From Talinum fruticosum (lineage: Eukaryota; Streptophyta; Magnoliopsida; Caryophyllales; Talinaceae), in NCBI GenBank assembly GCA_021018815.1, contig JAITYX010000101.1:1426001-1490000 (forward strand): DNA of 64,000 bases, written 5' to 3'. This document shows, piece by piece, positions 33,218-44,191 of this stretch. The first letter of the stretch is position 1; every line of letters begins with the position of its first letter. The notes beneath the pieces were generated by a model, which did not search any database, was not told the DNA's origin, and saw nothing but the letters and a program-made list of their open reading frames with translations. The position numbers and the translations under genes are program-made.

Positions 33218-33751
33218 CGCAGGATTGTTGTTGATACGGGAGCTCGGTGGACATCATCACCATGGAATGCATAAATCGGTTGAAGTATACCCCTTAGAAT
33301 CTCATCCCCTCGCCAATTCTATCCTTAGATTCGAGGGGTAGACGATGCACCCTATAGGCATGATCCGCCTACCGGTTAGGGTTGGAGAAAAGGCCGGGGC
33401 TGAAACATCAAAGTGAGCTTTTGGGGGTTGACGTGCCTTTCACGTACAATGTCATCGTTGGGTGCCCCTTCCTCAACTAAATCAAAGCAGTCATTGCTCC
33501 ACACCTTCTCCTCATAAAGTATTAGTGTGATGATGGATCCGTAGGTGAGATATATGGAGACAAAAACCGCACCTGAATGTTATGTCATAAGCCTTCTACC
33601 TTTGATGGAGAATCACAAAAAGGAAGGGAAGGCCCGGGATGATCCCAAGGGTAAGAGGCCAAAGGTGTAGCCCTTTGCCTAAATTCCTATAACTATAATG
33701 GTGTGCTTCAAAACTTCATTGAGTCCCGGAAGACCACCGTGGTGCAGCAAG
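33218..33751 (+). pseudogene. Tat-like Ty3/gypsy protease fragment F, right part
   Basis: Continuation of F after J. The protease reads RIVVDTGARWTSSP-like with a frameshift, then VDVPFTYNVIVGCPFLN, matching E 48964-49450. Similarity to E stops near 33711. The last 40 bases before G (AAAACTTCATTGAG onward) do not match E, so another junction lies there. 33747-33751 (GCAAG) is the probable left target-site copy of G. Confidence 0.72.
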
Positions 33752-34786
33752 TGATGTGCCAAGATGCAAGGCTACACCGATCCCGCCAACAGAATGCGCC
33801 AAATGCAATTCGAGAGACTCATAATGGACTTAGAAATGACCACTGCAACAAGTAAACAACAAGGACTAAGCTAATCACTTGTGAGGAGATGATTAGCAAG
33901 GTAACCAAGCACTAATAGGACAAGAACAAGATAAACTAGAACTATCCAAGGATAAAACTAGGGCACTAATCACACTTAGTGATACAGACTATCACCACAC
34001 TAAGTATAATCGGACTCTTCAGAACATAGCCTAATTATGCCACTAATTAGACAAGCAAAAGAGAATTTTGGGGTTGAAAGGAGCACAGACTCAACTTTAC
34101 CTAGCATATAGCCAATATCAAAATCATCATCCTTTACAAAGAGAGAACCGATGTATATTTATAGGCCTCATAGCTAGGTTACATCACTCTAATCTAAGGG
34201 TTATAAATCCCTCTTTACAATCAATGGTTGTGATGTATTCAAGCAAAACAAAAGGACAAAAACAAGGACAAAAGGTAAATAATTACAGCAGAAAAGGGAC
34301 GAGTAGAAAAGGAGGGGGACCACAGAATCGGTAGTACAAAGTAGTACGGTTCGAGTCCGGTGACAGCTACAATCGTTGTCACCAAATTCTTTTGTTTTCT
34401 AATCCTTAACTTTCCTTTTCGGCTCTACCGAAGACGCCTAGATGATGATCAAGTAGATTTGAGTATACCTACAATCTGGTCTAAGCTCGAAACTAAGGAC
34501 TCGTAAAAGATCATTTGACTTCGAGCTCGAAACCGAGGACTCGAAAAAGATCTCTTGTCTTATTTTCCTCCGAATACTTCGACTTGTTTGACTCCTTTAC
34601 TCCTGTCCGAGGAAACAGACAAGTATTTCGAGTGTGACCAAAACTCCCTTGATGCCTGCGTTATCAACGATGATCCAACGAATGGTTTCGAGGGCTCCGT
34701 AGTAACTTCGAGGACTCGGAATTATCAATCTGCTCGGCCGGCTCTCGGTATTAGTTGGGGTTGGGTTTGTGGTGTCCTCCCCATCA
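33752..34786 (-). repeat. 3' LTR of element G
   Basis: 1035-bp LTR, plus-strand reading TGATGTGCCAAGATGC to CCCCATCA. Next to it is the polypurine complement TCCTCCCC (34787-34794). It matches 44192-45249 with many one-base indels. It lacks the three-hairpin boxes of A, B, C, D and H. Confidence 0.88.
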
Positions 34787-34794
34787 TCCTCCCC
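34787..34794 (-). promoter_or_regulatory. Polypurine tract of element G
   Basis: GGGGAGGA in element orientation, next to the LTR start. It is translated as part of the QAGEDDGED end of the polyprotein. Confidence 0.65.
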
Positions 34795-36000
34795 AGCTTG
34801 AAAAGAATTTGCCCTCAAATTCTCGAGCGAATTATCTTTCAAGTAAGGAGATAAATCAGCAACATTGAAAGTAGCCGAGACATTGTATTCTCTAGGTAAA
34901 TTCACCTTATAAGTGTTGTCATTGATTCTCTCAAGTACTTCAAATGGTCCATCTGCCCTCGGCATCAACTTAGACTTGCGCTTGGAACGAAAACGCTCCT
35001 TCCTCAGGTGGATCCAAACGAGATCTCCTAGTTGAAAAACCACCCTTCTGCGGTTTTTGTTAGCGCTAGCCTTGTAACTCAGATTAGCTTGCTCAATTCT
35101 GGCTTTGACTTTCGCATGCAAGTCCTAAATCCGAGCAGACTCTTTTCACGAGTGTGAGTATGAGCCTTTCCATCAAAAGCTCTTGGGGTCGGATCAAGAG
35201 GTGACAGAGGTTCCACACCATAAACAATCTTGAAGGGCGAAACATTGGTAGTCTTGTTTGGCGTGTGATTGTAAGCAAATTCAGCATGTGGAAGAAGTTG
35301 ATCCCACACCTTAGTATTCGATTTGATTAGCGTTCGAGCAATACTCCCAAAGTTCCGTTTGCAACCTCGGTCCGACCATCCGTTTGTAGATGGCAAGTGG
35401 TGTTGTACTTCAACTTCGTTCCCAATTTCTTCCAAAGGGTAACCCGTAAATGACTCGAAACTTCGCATCTCTATCCGAGACCATTATCCTTGGGATCCCA
35501 TGCAGTCTTACCACTTCTATAAAGTATAAGTCAGCAACCGAGTGTAGCATCATTGGTTTTGTTGCAAGCAATGAAGTAAGCCATCTTAGAAAATCGATCA
35601 ACGACAACCAGAATATAATCTTTCCCTTTCGAGTCCATGGTAAACCCGGAACGAAGTCTAGACTTACATCCACCCGGGCTGAGTTGGGACAGGTAATGGA
35701 GTGTAAAGTCCTTGAGGCAGGGAATGGCTCTTAGCATATTGGCATGCAACACATCTCCTGATAATGTCTTGAACATCTTTGTCCATGCTTGGCCGGAAAT
35801 AATGCTCCTTGAGCATCCGAGTTGTCTTTTTCTCTCGAAATGGCCAGCAAGTCCTCCAAAATGGACTTCTCTTATGATAAGCTCTCTTGTGCCACGACTA
35901 GGCACACACAATCTGATACCCTTGAATAAGTATCCTCGTATTTGGAATTCACCCTTGGGTAGCGTTTGGCATTCTTGGTATAGGGTTCCAAATTCTTTGT
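34787..36000 (-). pseudogene. Integrase region of element G
   Basis: The C-terminal end is clearest (frame 35121-34597): LVWIHLRKERFRSKRKSKL, PRADGPFEVLERINDNTYKV, FNVADLSPYLKD, then ENLRANSFQAGEDDGED. Upstream, frames 35468-35079 and 35673-35410 hold the integrase core ([40 protein letters not shown]). The N-terminal part (near 35930-35700) includes VPSRGTRELIIREVHFGGLAGHF, the zinc-binding region. The tail NLRANSFQ resembles the tails of A, B, D and H, linking G to the pol-less families. Confidence 0.85.
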
Positions 36001-36558
36001 CATCCGTATATAGACCCTTCAAATGTTCAAATCCGAAGACACAAGTTTCTAATCGAAACAACAGTAGATACCGTTTGGACAGAGTATCAACGCCTTTGTT
36101 AAGTTGTCCCGATTTGTGCTTGATTGAAAAATGAAAGGTCCGAAGGTACTCAACCCATTTCGCATGCCGCGAGTTCAACTTGTGTTGGCCCCGAATGTAC
36201 TTGAGGGCTTCATGATCTCGAGTGCAGAATGAATTCTTGAGCCACCAAGTAATGATTCCAATACTCTAATGATCGAATGATGGCATAGAATTCCTTGTCG
36301 TAGGTAGAGTATCTTCGCTTGGTATCACACAGACTTCTCACCGAAATAAGCGATGGGACGACCCTCTTGAGTGAGAATCCCACCAATGCCTACACCTGAA
36401 GCATCACACTCAACTTCAAAAATCTTCTCAAAGCGGGCGGGGATAGGACAGGAGCTCGGGTCGGCTTTGCCTTGATAGCTGCAAAAGATTTCGAGCTCGA
36501 GGTGTCCAAACAAAAGAACTGTTTCTGAGCACCTCAGTCATAGGGGCAGTGATAGTGC
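36001..36558 (-). pseudogene. RT C-terminus and RNase H of element G
   Basis: Frame 36513-36325 reads [20 protein letters not shown], then [13 protein letters not shown], the start of Ty3/gypsy RNase H. Frame 36178 onward reads HAKWVEYLRTFHFSIKHKSG, LNKGVDTLSKRY, the RNase H end. The frame is broken near 36240. The RT portion continues at 41549, across H. Confidence 0.85.
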
Positions 36559-36563
36559 TGAAG
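36559..36563. repeat. Target-site duplication of element H (left)
   Basis: TGAAG, repeated at 41544-41548, exactly flanking H. Both copies lie in the RT of G. Confidence 0.94.
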
Positions 36564-37791
36564 TGATGTATAGTGAGTCGAAGCAAAAAGAAGAAAAACC
36601 GCAAAGGAACAAGCCGGACAGAATGTGTCCTGCAGGTGCGGTTTTGGGAGATTGGGTGAAAGAGGGGTCAAATGAAGGAGTTTTTGGCTGAAATTTGGTG
36701 GGGGATGAGGTAACTGGTTAGGGAAGGTCTGGGTAAAATTTGGGAATTTTTGGATAACGGGAACTCCTTGATCCGCAAGCCGAAGTTGGCAGATCTGGGC
36801 TGGACGTCCGGACTAATACTCTTTGTTTGGATCAAAGGAGGGGGACGGTAGGTTTCTTGGATGAGACTGATTTTGGGGGGAATTAGACACACTAGAAGGA
36901 ATGTGGGTGAAATTTGGGCTAAAATGGACGAGTGGATTGTGAGATATGCAAGTTTGAAAATCGAGAACCGATAGAACCAAGGAACCCACAGATACGTAAA
37001 CACCACTATGGATCACCTTGGGGCACCTCTAGCCTAGCCGGATACGTAAACACCACTGGAAGGTTAGAAGACTTAATAGGACACCACCAAGCAGCCATGC
37101 TCGGATACAGCAATTGAGATTTTAGAGGAAACGAGCAATCCAGCTCAAGTCATTCATTTAATCATCAAAAAGTGATCCTTACATGGTGTATGCATGCTGA
37201 ATTTATAGTGCTCCAAAATGACACTTTACAAAGCTGAAAATTAAAGCAAAAATTAAAACTAAATCCACAAAGATTCTTTCCTCTCCTCCAAGTTAAGCTA
37301 GGATGAATTCTAGCCAAGTACTTGAGTATTTGGGAACATGTGGCCAAGGCTTCTTTCCCCTTTCCCAAGCTTCTCATTTCTTGATGCCTCTAGACTTCCT
37401 TGTAATCTTCTTGTCTTGTTGTTCTATTTCCGGCCTAGGTCTCAATCATATGGAAATATGGACCGACCATATTTAAGCACCAATTTATTTATGTACTATG
37501 AACATGAAATGGTAATGTTCCATGGTTTGACAAGGCCGAACTCATTTGCTTCAACATGGAGGTTTTAGGTGGCTATCTTGATTCCTTTCAACTATCCTTC
37601 TTGACTCCTTTATTTATGAACATAAGATCATAAAAACATAATAATCTTGGTTCCTCATCCACCGGGTTCAATTTGCATTAATGCGATTAATCATAGGATT
37701 TTCAAGCATTATCGGCGGGTTCTCATGCATGCATAATTCCTTAAAAGGAATTTCCTTCAGCTCAAAGCTTAGGGCTGTCCACTTTCCATCA
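36564..37791 (-). repeat. 3' LTR of element H
   Basis: 1228-bp LTR, plus-strand reading TGATGTATAGTGAG to ACTTTCCATCA. Hairpin boxes lie at 36990-37115, with the middle stem between CTCTAGCCT (37027-37035) and AGGTTAGAAG (37061-37070). The frame from the internal region continues into it as DGKWTALSFELKEIPF. Confidence 0.92.
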
Positions 37792-38640
37792 TTCTCCCCT
37801 TGTAGAGAAGAATTTGCCCTCAAATTCGTAAGAACATTATTTTCCAAGTGTGGAAAAAATATAGTGAACCTTGCGGTGAGATTGAGGGTAGAGTGCTCTT
37901 CTTGGTTTTGACAACCCGCCAACTTTGTAAAAATGCTTTGGACATTCTCATTCGGCCATAATGGCTGCTCTTCTAGCATGCTCACGGTGTAGAGATAGAC
38001 TTGATCAACAAAAACTTCATTATGAGGCACACAAAGGAAAATACTCTTGGGAAGATAAATAACTTCCTTTGGTACCAAAAGAATTTGTCCTACACACTCC
38101 TTTAAGTCCTTTATGACTCTGTGTTCCACGTTCGGACACCAAGGATATGGCCTTAACAGAATGCAATCAAGATCAAACAATCCTTCATTGTGCTTCCTTT
38201 GGAAAAAACATTCGGGCATACCATAATGTGGACTCCAAAATCGAGTATCATTGAGAAGGAAGTCATCCTTCCTTGGCACCGAAAAGTTGGCTCCACCCAT
38301 GAATTCCCTTGTTTCTTATCTCGGCCTTTTGCCCATGATTCAACAGCTTGCTTTTGTGCTACATGTTCACTCATGGTATTCAGGTCACAATCTGTTTGGA
38401 TGGGAAAAACGGCTCTCGGAATGGGGTTTGTTAGACATTGTGGTTTCTTTGTGGTGGTAAGCTAGAAGTGATTTGTTTGGAGGGACAAGGATAATTTTGG
38501 CTTGGGGAGTGGTGGCGAAGGGGTGGAAATTTTTGGAGGTCTCTCGGTATCATAAGATGGCGAGAGAATGGGTTTTTGGGATGGCTTAAACTCACGTTGC
38601 TTTTCTTTGGAGAAAGACTCCCCCAAAGTAAGCAAAAGGT
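37792..38640 (-). pseudogene. Element H tail: two repeated modules
   Basis: The minus-strand frame 38300-37668 holds two copies of the family tail module. The first has FSVPRKDDFLLNDTRFWSPH (near 38280) and CPN near 38130. The second has ILLVPKEVIYLPKSIFLC (near 38090), VPHNEV and YTVSMLEEQPLWPN (near 37960). The end is NLRANSSLQGENDGKW across the polypurine tract. An overlapping frame 38374-38153 carries a third, worn copy start (SWVEPTFRCQGR). The upstream Pro-rich linker (38640-38400) follows the protease. Function unknown. Confidence 0.7.
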
Positions 38641-39240
38641 TGGTTTGGGTTGGGTTCTTTTATGGACTAGTCTTGGAAATTTGGCTTGGAGATAGAGGGC
38701 CTAGTGTAATTTTTTCCCATCTTTGGTAAGGGTATAAGTGTTCTTGAATCCATCATACATTACTCTCCTATCATAAAGCCAAGGTCTCCCAAGTAGTAAA
38801 TGACAAACATCCATAGGAATGACATCACACCACAACTCATCATGATAATGCTTGCCAATACTAAATGAAATAAGACATCTAGAATGGACTTGAATACCTT
38901 TGCCATGGTTTAGCCATTGAATGTTGTAGGGTTGGGGATGGACCGAAGCATGAAGTCCTAATTTCTCCACCATGGTTGTGGCGGCTACATTGGCACAACT
39001 TCCACCATCAATGACAATGGAGCACACTTTGTTTTGGACCGTGCCTCTTGTGTGAAAAATGTTTTCACGTTGCTCTTCATTTGGATCCTTGAAGCTGCTC
39101 AAGGTCCTCCTAAGCACCAACAATTCTCCTTCATCCGCCTCCTCAACAACTTCCTCCACTTCATCTAACAAGAGTAGCTCCTTTTCGGTTTCATTCCCCT
39201 CCATTAAAGGTTCTTGGTACTCAACCAAAGTTATCACCCT
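38641..39240 (-). pseudogene. Element H protease domain
   Basis: Frame 39237-38701: acidic linker (LLLDEVEEVVEEADEGE), RRTLSSFKDPNEEQRENIF, then the retropepsin-like domain with VIDGGSCANVAAT near 39010, SFSIGKHYHDELWCDVIPM and LLGRPWLYDRR. It is joined to gag by a frameshift near 39245. It is highly similar to the protease of array A, residue for residue over most of its length. Confidence 0.82.
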
Positions 39241-40213
39241 TCGGTTGGGACATTCGAAGCAATGTGCCTAAAGCCATGGCACTTAAAACATCTTCTCGGA
39301 TCACTTGGGTTGGGCATTAATTTGGGCGGATTTGGGGTTTGGATGGCCACGGGCTGTTTTGTGGGGTTTGGGGTTGTTTGTGGAAAAGGTTGGGGACTCC
39401 CCTTGTAAAAGGGTTGGCTCCTTTGAGAGGGAAAAATTTTTGGCACTTCTTTTTGACAAGCTGGTTTTTCTTTTGTTGCTCCACTTTGTGTGCCAAGTGA
39501 CACACCTCATCAAATGTGGTAAAATGTTGTAGCTCCATAATTTGTGCATACCTTGTGTCCAAGCCTCCTAGGTATCTCACAATTGTTTGGTCCTCATTCT
39601 CTTGGAGATCACATTTGATCAACAACTTCTCAAACTCTCTAGTGTATTCTTCTACACTCATATTGCCTTGTTGAAGAGTATAGAGTTGGAGAAAGCTATC
39701 TTGGACATAAGTTGGAGGTAGAAAACGGGCCTTGAGCTTGGCTCTCATTTTCTCCCAACTCTTGATTTTGGGCTTCTTGTCTCTCACACGTTTGTGTTTC
39801 AAATTTTCCCACCAAGTTGAGGCAAAACCCCTAAGCTTGAGTGCAATAAGCTTAACCTTCTTTTCGTTTGGTACCTCCTTGTAATCAAAAATCCTCTCTA
39901 CGGTCCTCAACCAATCAAGAAATTCATCCGGATGCAACCTTCCTTCAAATTCTGGAATTTCAACTTTAAAATCTTGATAGTGTGGCTTTGATCGCCTAGA
40001 GCTCCTCCTTGATTGCCTTTCACTATCCGTGGATGAAAAAGGGTTACTCTCCTCATCATCTTCATGGAGGCTAGGAATGGATCGATTAGGAGGTGACTCA
40101 CTCCTTAGCTGGTCACGCTTAGCCTTCATGTCATGCCCAAGTTGCTTGCGGAGATACTCATTCTCCTTCATGAGCATTTCAAACCTTTCTTCTAGAGTCA
40201 TGCTTGCACTCAT
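39234..40213 (-). pseudogene. Element H Gag with zinc knuckle
   Basis: Starts MSASMTLEERFEMLMKENEY at 40213. It keeps the Arg/Ser-rich region, the Gag core (STWWENLKHKRVRDKKPKIK) and SVEEYTREFEKLLIKCDLQE to about 39470. One frameshift near 39460 separates it from the linker and the knuckle CFKCHGFRHIASNVP, in which the last Cys-containing part is damaged near 39250. Apart from these breaks it is nearly the same protein as array A Gag, which suggests selection on Gag. Confidence 0.85.
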
Positions 40214-40294
40214 GGCTGGGAATTTTGTAGGCTGGCTATTTTTGTGGTTTTTGGGTTTTTAGGAAATTGACCATCCACCAAGGAATCAGAACTT

Positions 40295-40306
40295 GCTCTG
40301 ATACCA
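40295..40306 (-). promoter_or_regulatory. Primer-binding site of element H
   Basis: TGGTATCAGAGC on the minus strand, four bases from the 5' LTR at 40311. Confidence 0.9.
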
Positions 40307-40310
40307 AAGT

Positions 40311-41543
40311 TGATGTATAGTGAGGTGTAAGCAAAAAAAGAAGAAAAACCGCAAAGGAACAAGCCGGACGTAATGTGTCCTGCAGGTGTGGTTTTGGGAG
40401 ATTGGGTGAAAGAGGGGTCAAATGAAGGAGTTTTTGGCTGAAATTTGGTGGGTGATGAGGTAACTGGTTAGGGAAGGTCTGGGTAAAATTTGGGAATTTT
40501 TGGATAACGGGAACTCCTCGATCTGCAAGCCAGAAGTTGGCAGTACCGGGCTGGACGTCCGGACCGATACTCTTTGTTTGGATCAAAGGAGGGGGCCAGT
40601 AGGTTTCTTGGATGAGGCTGATTTTAGGGGGAAGTAGACACACTGGAAGGAATGTGGGTGAAATTTGGGCTAAAATGGAGGAGTGGATTGTGAGATATGC
40701 AAGTTTGAAAATCGAGTAACCCATAGAACCAAGGAACCCACGGATATAGAAACACCACTATGGATCACCTTGGGGCACCTTTAGCCTAGCCGGATACGGA
40801 AACACCACCGGAAGGTTAGAAGACTCAATAGGACACCACCAAGCAGCCACGCTCGGATACAGCAATTGAGATTTTAGAGGAAATGAGCAATCCGACTCAA
40901 GTCATTCATTTAGTCATCAAAAAGTGATCCTTACATGGTGTATGCATGCTGAATTTATAGTGCTCCAAAATGACACTTTACAAAGCTGAAAATTAAAGCA
41001 AAAATTAAAACTAAATCCACAAAGATTCTTTCCTCTCCTCCAAGTTAAGCTAGGATGAATTCTAGCTAAGTATTTGAGAATTTGGGAACATGTGGCCAAG
41101 GCTTCGTTCCCCTTTCCCAAGCTTCTCATTTCTTGATGCCTATAAACTTCCTTGTAATCTTCTTCTCTTGTTGCTCTATTTCCGGCCTAGGTCTCAATCA
41201 TATGGAAATATGGACCGACCATATTTAAGCACCAATTTATTTATGTACTATGAACATGAAATGGTAATGTTCCATGGCTTGACAAGGCCGAACTCATTTG
41301 CTTCAACATGGAGGTTTTAGGTGGCTATCTTGATTCCTTTCAACTATCCTTCTTGACTCCTTTATTTATGAACATAAGATCATAAAAACATAATAATCTT
41401 GGTTCCTCATCCACCGGGTTCAATTTGCATTAATGCGATTAATCATAGGATTTTCAAGCATTATCGGCGGGTTCTCATGCATGCATAATTCCTTAAAAGG
41501 AATTTCCTTCAGCTCAAAGCTTAGGGCTGTCCACTTTCCATCA
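40311..41543 (-). repeat. 5' LTR of element H
   Basis: 1233-bp partner of 36564-37791, differing at a few percent of positions by eye. Followed by TGAAG (41544-41548). Confidence 0.93.
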
Positions 41544-41548
41544 TGAAG

Positions 41549-42330
41549 TCTTTGATAAACCTCCTATAGAAAGATGCAAACCTATGAAAGCTCCAAACAT
41601 CGTGTATGCTTTTAAGAGTAGGCCAAGACAGGATAGCCTCAATCTTGCTCTCATCTACCTTTACTCCCTCAACTGAAACAACATAACCCGTAAATGCGAT
41701 TTCGAGCTGAAGAATGAACATTTCTTCGATTCACGTATAGTTTCTCTCTCTAGCAATTGGACAATCTGTCCGAGGTGGTCAGAATGTTCCCTCTCATTCC
41801 GACTGTAGATCGGAATGTCATCAAAATAGACCACAATGAATTTCCCAATGAATGGTCTAAAAATCTGATTCATGAGTCGTATGAATGTGCTTGGAGCATT
41901 GGTCGGACCAAAAGGCATAACAAGCCACTCATATAAACCTCCATTGGTCTTAAAGCGGTTTTCCATTCATCTCCTTCTCTCGATTCCGATTTGATAATAT
42001 CCACTTCGAGGTCAATCTTAGAAAAAACCTTAGAACCATGTGGCTCATCCAACATATCTTCAAGTCGTGGTATAGGATGCCTATACTTGATGGTGATCTT
42101 GTTAATGGCACGACTATCTATACACGTCCTCATAGAACCATCTTTTTAGGTACCAGCAAGGCTGGTACAGCAGTAAGGACTCTTACTCACTCTCACCGGA
42201 CCTTTAGACACCAACTCCTCAACTTGCCTCTGCACTTCGAGGTGTCTTTAGGGTTCATTCTATAGGCTGGTTTGTTTGGCAATATAGATCCTGGGATAAG
42301 GTCAATGTGGTGCTGGATATCTCTTTTGGG
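41549..42330 (-). pseudogene. Reverse transcriptase N-terminal part of element G
   Basis: Frames 42133-41870 and 41966-41661 show [53 protein letters not shown] and [20 protein letters not shown]. These are the RT palm motifs, with YFDD in place of YVDD as is usual in this group. [20 protein letters not shown] follows near 41690. The region crosses into H at 41543 and resumes at 36558. It has at least two frameshifts and is inactive. Confidence 0.88.
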
Positions 42331-42429
42331 GGTAGGCCAAGAGGTATCTCATCGGGAAAAACATAGGTGTACTTGGGTGATAAGTGTTTTGGCTAATGTG
42401 TGTCGGAGTTCGAGGACTCGGAATTGTCC

Positions 42430-42990
42430 CGACTCGGAAGGATCAATTCTCTCATGGGTCCGAGTTCATGATGCATGGACAGCGAGATAGGCTTCCCCTA
42501 GGGTCAAAAGTAACTCGGATGGATTGGGTGTCCGAGGAGGCTTGGCTTTAGGCGGTTGTGAAGGGTCAAGTGGGGCTAAGGTTATTTTCTTGCCATTTTG
42601 AGTGAGAGTGTATGTGTTTTTGAACCCATCATGCATAACTCTACGATCAAATAACCAAGGTCTACCCAACAAGTAAGTGACATGCATCCATAGGTATAAC
42701 ATCACACCATATATCATCAACATAAAACTTCCCAATACTGAAAGATATTAGGCAACGAGAACCGACTCTAAGGCAACTCGGTTTGTAACTGAAGCTTTCT
42801 ACCATGCTTACGAAGCAATGTTGGTGCAACTCCCTCCATCGATAATGATCGAACAAACTTTCCCTTTAATGGTTCCCCTTGTGTGGAATATATTCTCCCT
42901 CCGAGCCTCACTTGGATCCTTATATCCACTCAAGACTCTCACGATCACAAGTAGTTCTCCTTCATCGGCCTCTTCAACAATATCTTCTAT
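42430..42990 (-). pseudogene. Protease region of element G
   Basis: Frame 43407-42808 ends with the linker SGYKDPSEARRENIFHTRG and IIIDGGSCTNIAS. Frames 42856-42662 and 42735-42466 continue with RCLISFSIGKFYVDDIWCDV and LLGRPWLFDRRVMHDGFKN. It is clearly homologous to the A, D and H proteases, split by two frameshifts. 42331-42430 holds the region between protease and RT with no clear motif. Confidence 0.82.
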
Positions 42991-44073
42991 GCCCTCAGCA
43001 AGGCATAGCTCTCCTTCCGGCTCATACTCATCCCATATGGGTTCATCACTCTCGTAATAGTGACGACCCTTCGATTTGGGCACTCGAAGCAAAGTGTCCA
43101 AATCCACGACACTTAAAACACTTGCGGCTCGACCAGCATGAAGTTTGTTCCGAGTCCGAGTCCGAATAGTAGGGTGCTTAGACTCGGAAGCGAGTTTTGG
43201 GGCAGCGAGACTTAGATCGAAACAGAGGGTTAGAATAACCCTTGCTAAACTAAGTTGGCTTTGGTGGGTGAGTCTTAGAGACTTCTTTCTTGAAGGTTCG
43301 ACCTTCTTTTGTTGCTCCACCTTATGTGCCGGAAGACACACCTCATCAAAGGTTGAGTACTGCTGCAGACTCAACAACATTAGCATACCTTGGGTCAAGT
43401 CCTCCAAGATACTCGACTATGGTTTGATCTTCGACTCCTGAAGATCGCATTTAATCATTAGCCTTTCGAATTCTCGGGTATACTCCTCTACACTCATCGG
43501 ACCTTGTTGTAGGTTGTGCAACTTGGAATAGTTGTCCTGGATGTATGTTGGGGGTAGAAACCGAGCTTTCAGCTTGGACCTCATCTTCTCCCAACTTCGA
43601 TCTTAGGTTTCCTCCGAACAGACACGCTTCTTCTCCAAATTTGCCCACCAGGTTGAGGCAAACCCTCTCGAGCTTGATAGCAACAAGCTTTACCTTCTTT
43701 TCATCTTTCACCTCTTTGTTGTCAAAGATTCTTTCAACTATTTGCAACCATTCCGAAACTCATCCGGGTTAAGGTGACCTTCAAACTCCGGGATTTCAAC
43801 TTTGAAATCTGAGTTGAGTCGGGGTGATCGATCTCTTCTCCCTCTTCTTCCTCTTCTTTGCTCATGCTCACTTGGAAGAAGCAAAGGGATTGCTCTCCCC
43901 ATCATCATCCCCATGTGAGTGGATATGAGGTGGTGAGCTGGGTGGTGACTCTTCTAACTCATGCTCGCTTCTTCTTCATCATATCTCCAAGTTTCTTTTT
44001 CGGATATATGTTCTGGGCAAGCATCTCATCATAGTTGTTCATGAGCATATCAAAACGTTCCTCTAATGTCATG
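42991..44073 (-). pseudogene. Gag of element G
   Basis: Begins near SMTLEERFDMLMNNYDEM (44073). It continues through an Arg-rich region and a degraded Gag core (frame 43747-43451: VERIFDNKEVKDEKKVKLVA), then YSTFDEVCLPAHKVEQQKK near 43350. The zinc-knuckle region near 43110 is frameshifted (CFKC- and CPN-type residues fall in different frames). The acidic linker LCLAEGIEDIVEEADEGELL is near 42990. Its similarity to A and H Gag is strong, so G and the pol-less families share an ancestor. Confidence 0.8.
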
Positions 44074-44176
44074 CTTCCACTTATTTTGGTTTATGGGTTC
44101 TTTGTGGACTGATGTGTTTGGGGCAAAAAGGGTTGCGTTTGGGGTTAAGGAAGCTCAGCCTAGGAAAGGCTCCAAA

Positions 44177-44187
44177 GCTCGATACCA
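44177..44187 (-). promoter_or_regulatory. Primer-binding site of element G
   Basis: TGGTATCGAGC on the minus strand: a tRNA-Met-type site with one base missing compared with TGGTATCAGAGC. Confidence 0.65.
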
Positions 44188-44191
44188 AAAC

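Larger units (their letters stand above)
36564..41543 (-). mobile_element. Pol-less gag-pro LTR element H
   Basis: Complete minus-oriented element of 4980 bp with LTRs 36564-37791 and 40311-41543, primer site 40295-40306, polypurine complement at 37792, and perfect duplication TGAAG. It carries gag, a zinc knuckle, protease and tail modules but no RT or integrase. Its Gag is very close to that of array A, although the LTRs are much more diverged. Confidence 0.94.
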
